A program made the position numbers and the translations under genes. Under the pieces are notes generated by a model that had not been told where the DNA came from, made no database searches, and was given only the letters and a program-made list of their open reading frames with translations. Positions 38,473 to 38,664 of a stretch of 38,664 nt of DNA are shown in pieces; the stretch's first letter is position 1; every line of letters begins with the position of its first letter. This stretch comes from Pelagibacteraceae bacterium AG-325-F15 (GTDB lineage Bacteria; Pseudomonadota; Alphaproteobacteria; Pelagibacterales; Pelagibacteraceae): contig QBYI01000004.1 in assembly GCA_003282895.1 (NCBI GenBank), positions 1 to 38,664 of the forward strand, in the 5' to 3' direction.

Positions 38473-38664
38473 ATGGAAAGCATCATTCTACTCGTAGTAC
38501 TCCTTTTTCTAATCTTATTAGGTGCTCCTATTGGATTCATATTAATTCTTATACCATTTGTTTATATTCTATTTACCGACGCTGTACCGCTTGTTTTGAT
38601 CCCTAGTCAAATGTTTAACGCTATCGACTCGGTTCCATTAACTGCAATTGCATTCTTTATGTTA
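38473..38664 (+). CDS. TRAP transporter large permease DctM, truncated by window end
   Basis: Own translation: MESIILLVVLLFLILLGAPIGFILILIPFVYILFTDAVPLVLIPSQMFNAIDSVPLTAIAFFML. Confidence 0.85.
   Translation, partial: MESIILLVVLLFLILLGAPIGFILILIPFVYILFTDAVPLVLIPSQMFNAIDSVPLTAIAFFML

Noticed and set aside
37260-38632. 12-mer CGCTATCGACTC occurring at about 37260 and about 38621
   Set aside because: 12-mer coincidences are expected by chance in a window this long; one copy lies in the dctM coding sequence.
1-38664. CRISPR array, prophage, transposon or toxin-antitoxin module
   Set aside because: No spaced direct repeats, integrase, transposase, phage structural or paired toxin/antitoxin ORFs recognised.

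Overview
This 38.7 kb window is very AT-rich and densely coded. Gene content and style (blue-tuned proteorhodopsin with ferredoxin and ferredoxin reductase, an Ehu-type ABC transporter, TRAP transporters, tiny intergenic gaps, GAAC-N7-GAAC SOS box) point to a SAR11/Pelagibacter-like alphaproteobacterium. This taxonomic call is inference from content, not a database result. In order the window holds: a truncated acyl-CoA synthetase joined abruptly to an N-terminally truncated proteorhodopsin; ferredoxin, ferredoxin reductase and a GST; PhyH and MOSC genes; ehuBCDA-like transporter; a DksA-like protein with a histone-H1-like tail; a GT39/GT2/two-lyase glycan cassette; umuDC; two tandem GFA-family proteins; a glycerate kinase and a TolC-like protein; recA, alaS, icd; psd, pssA, a glycosyltransferase, rlmE; a guaB without CBS domains, a TPR gene, guaA, panB; a TerC-family gene; TRAP dctPQM; pxpA divergent from pxpBC; a DMT permease; and a second TRAP dctP followed by a truncated dctM. 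No rRNA, tRNA, CRISPR array, transposase or prophage was recognised. The strongest second-look items are the glycan synthesis/lyase cassette, the CBS-less IMPDH with an A13 tract at the domain-loss site, the recurring hairpins just downstream of abundant-protein genes (proteorhodopsin and three binding proteins), the H1-like DksA tail, and the chimeric left edge.
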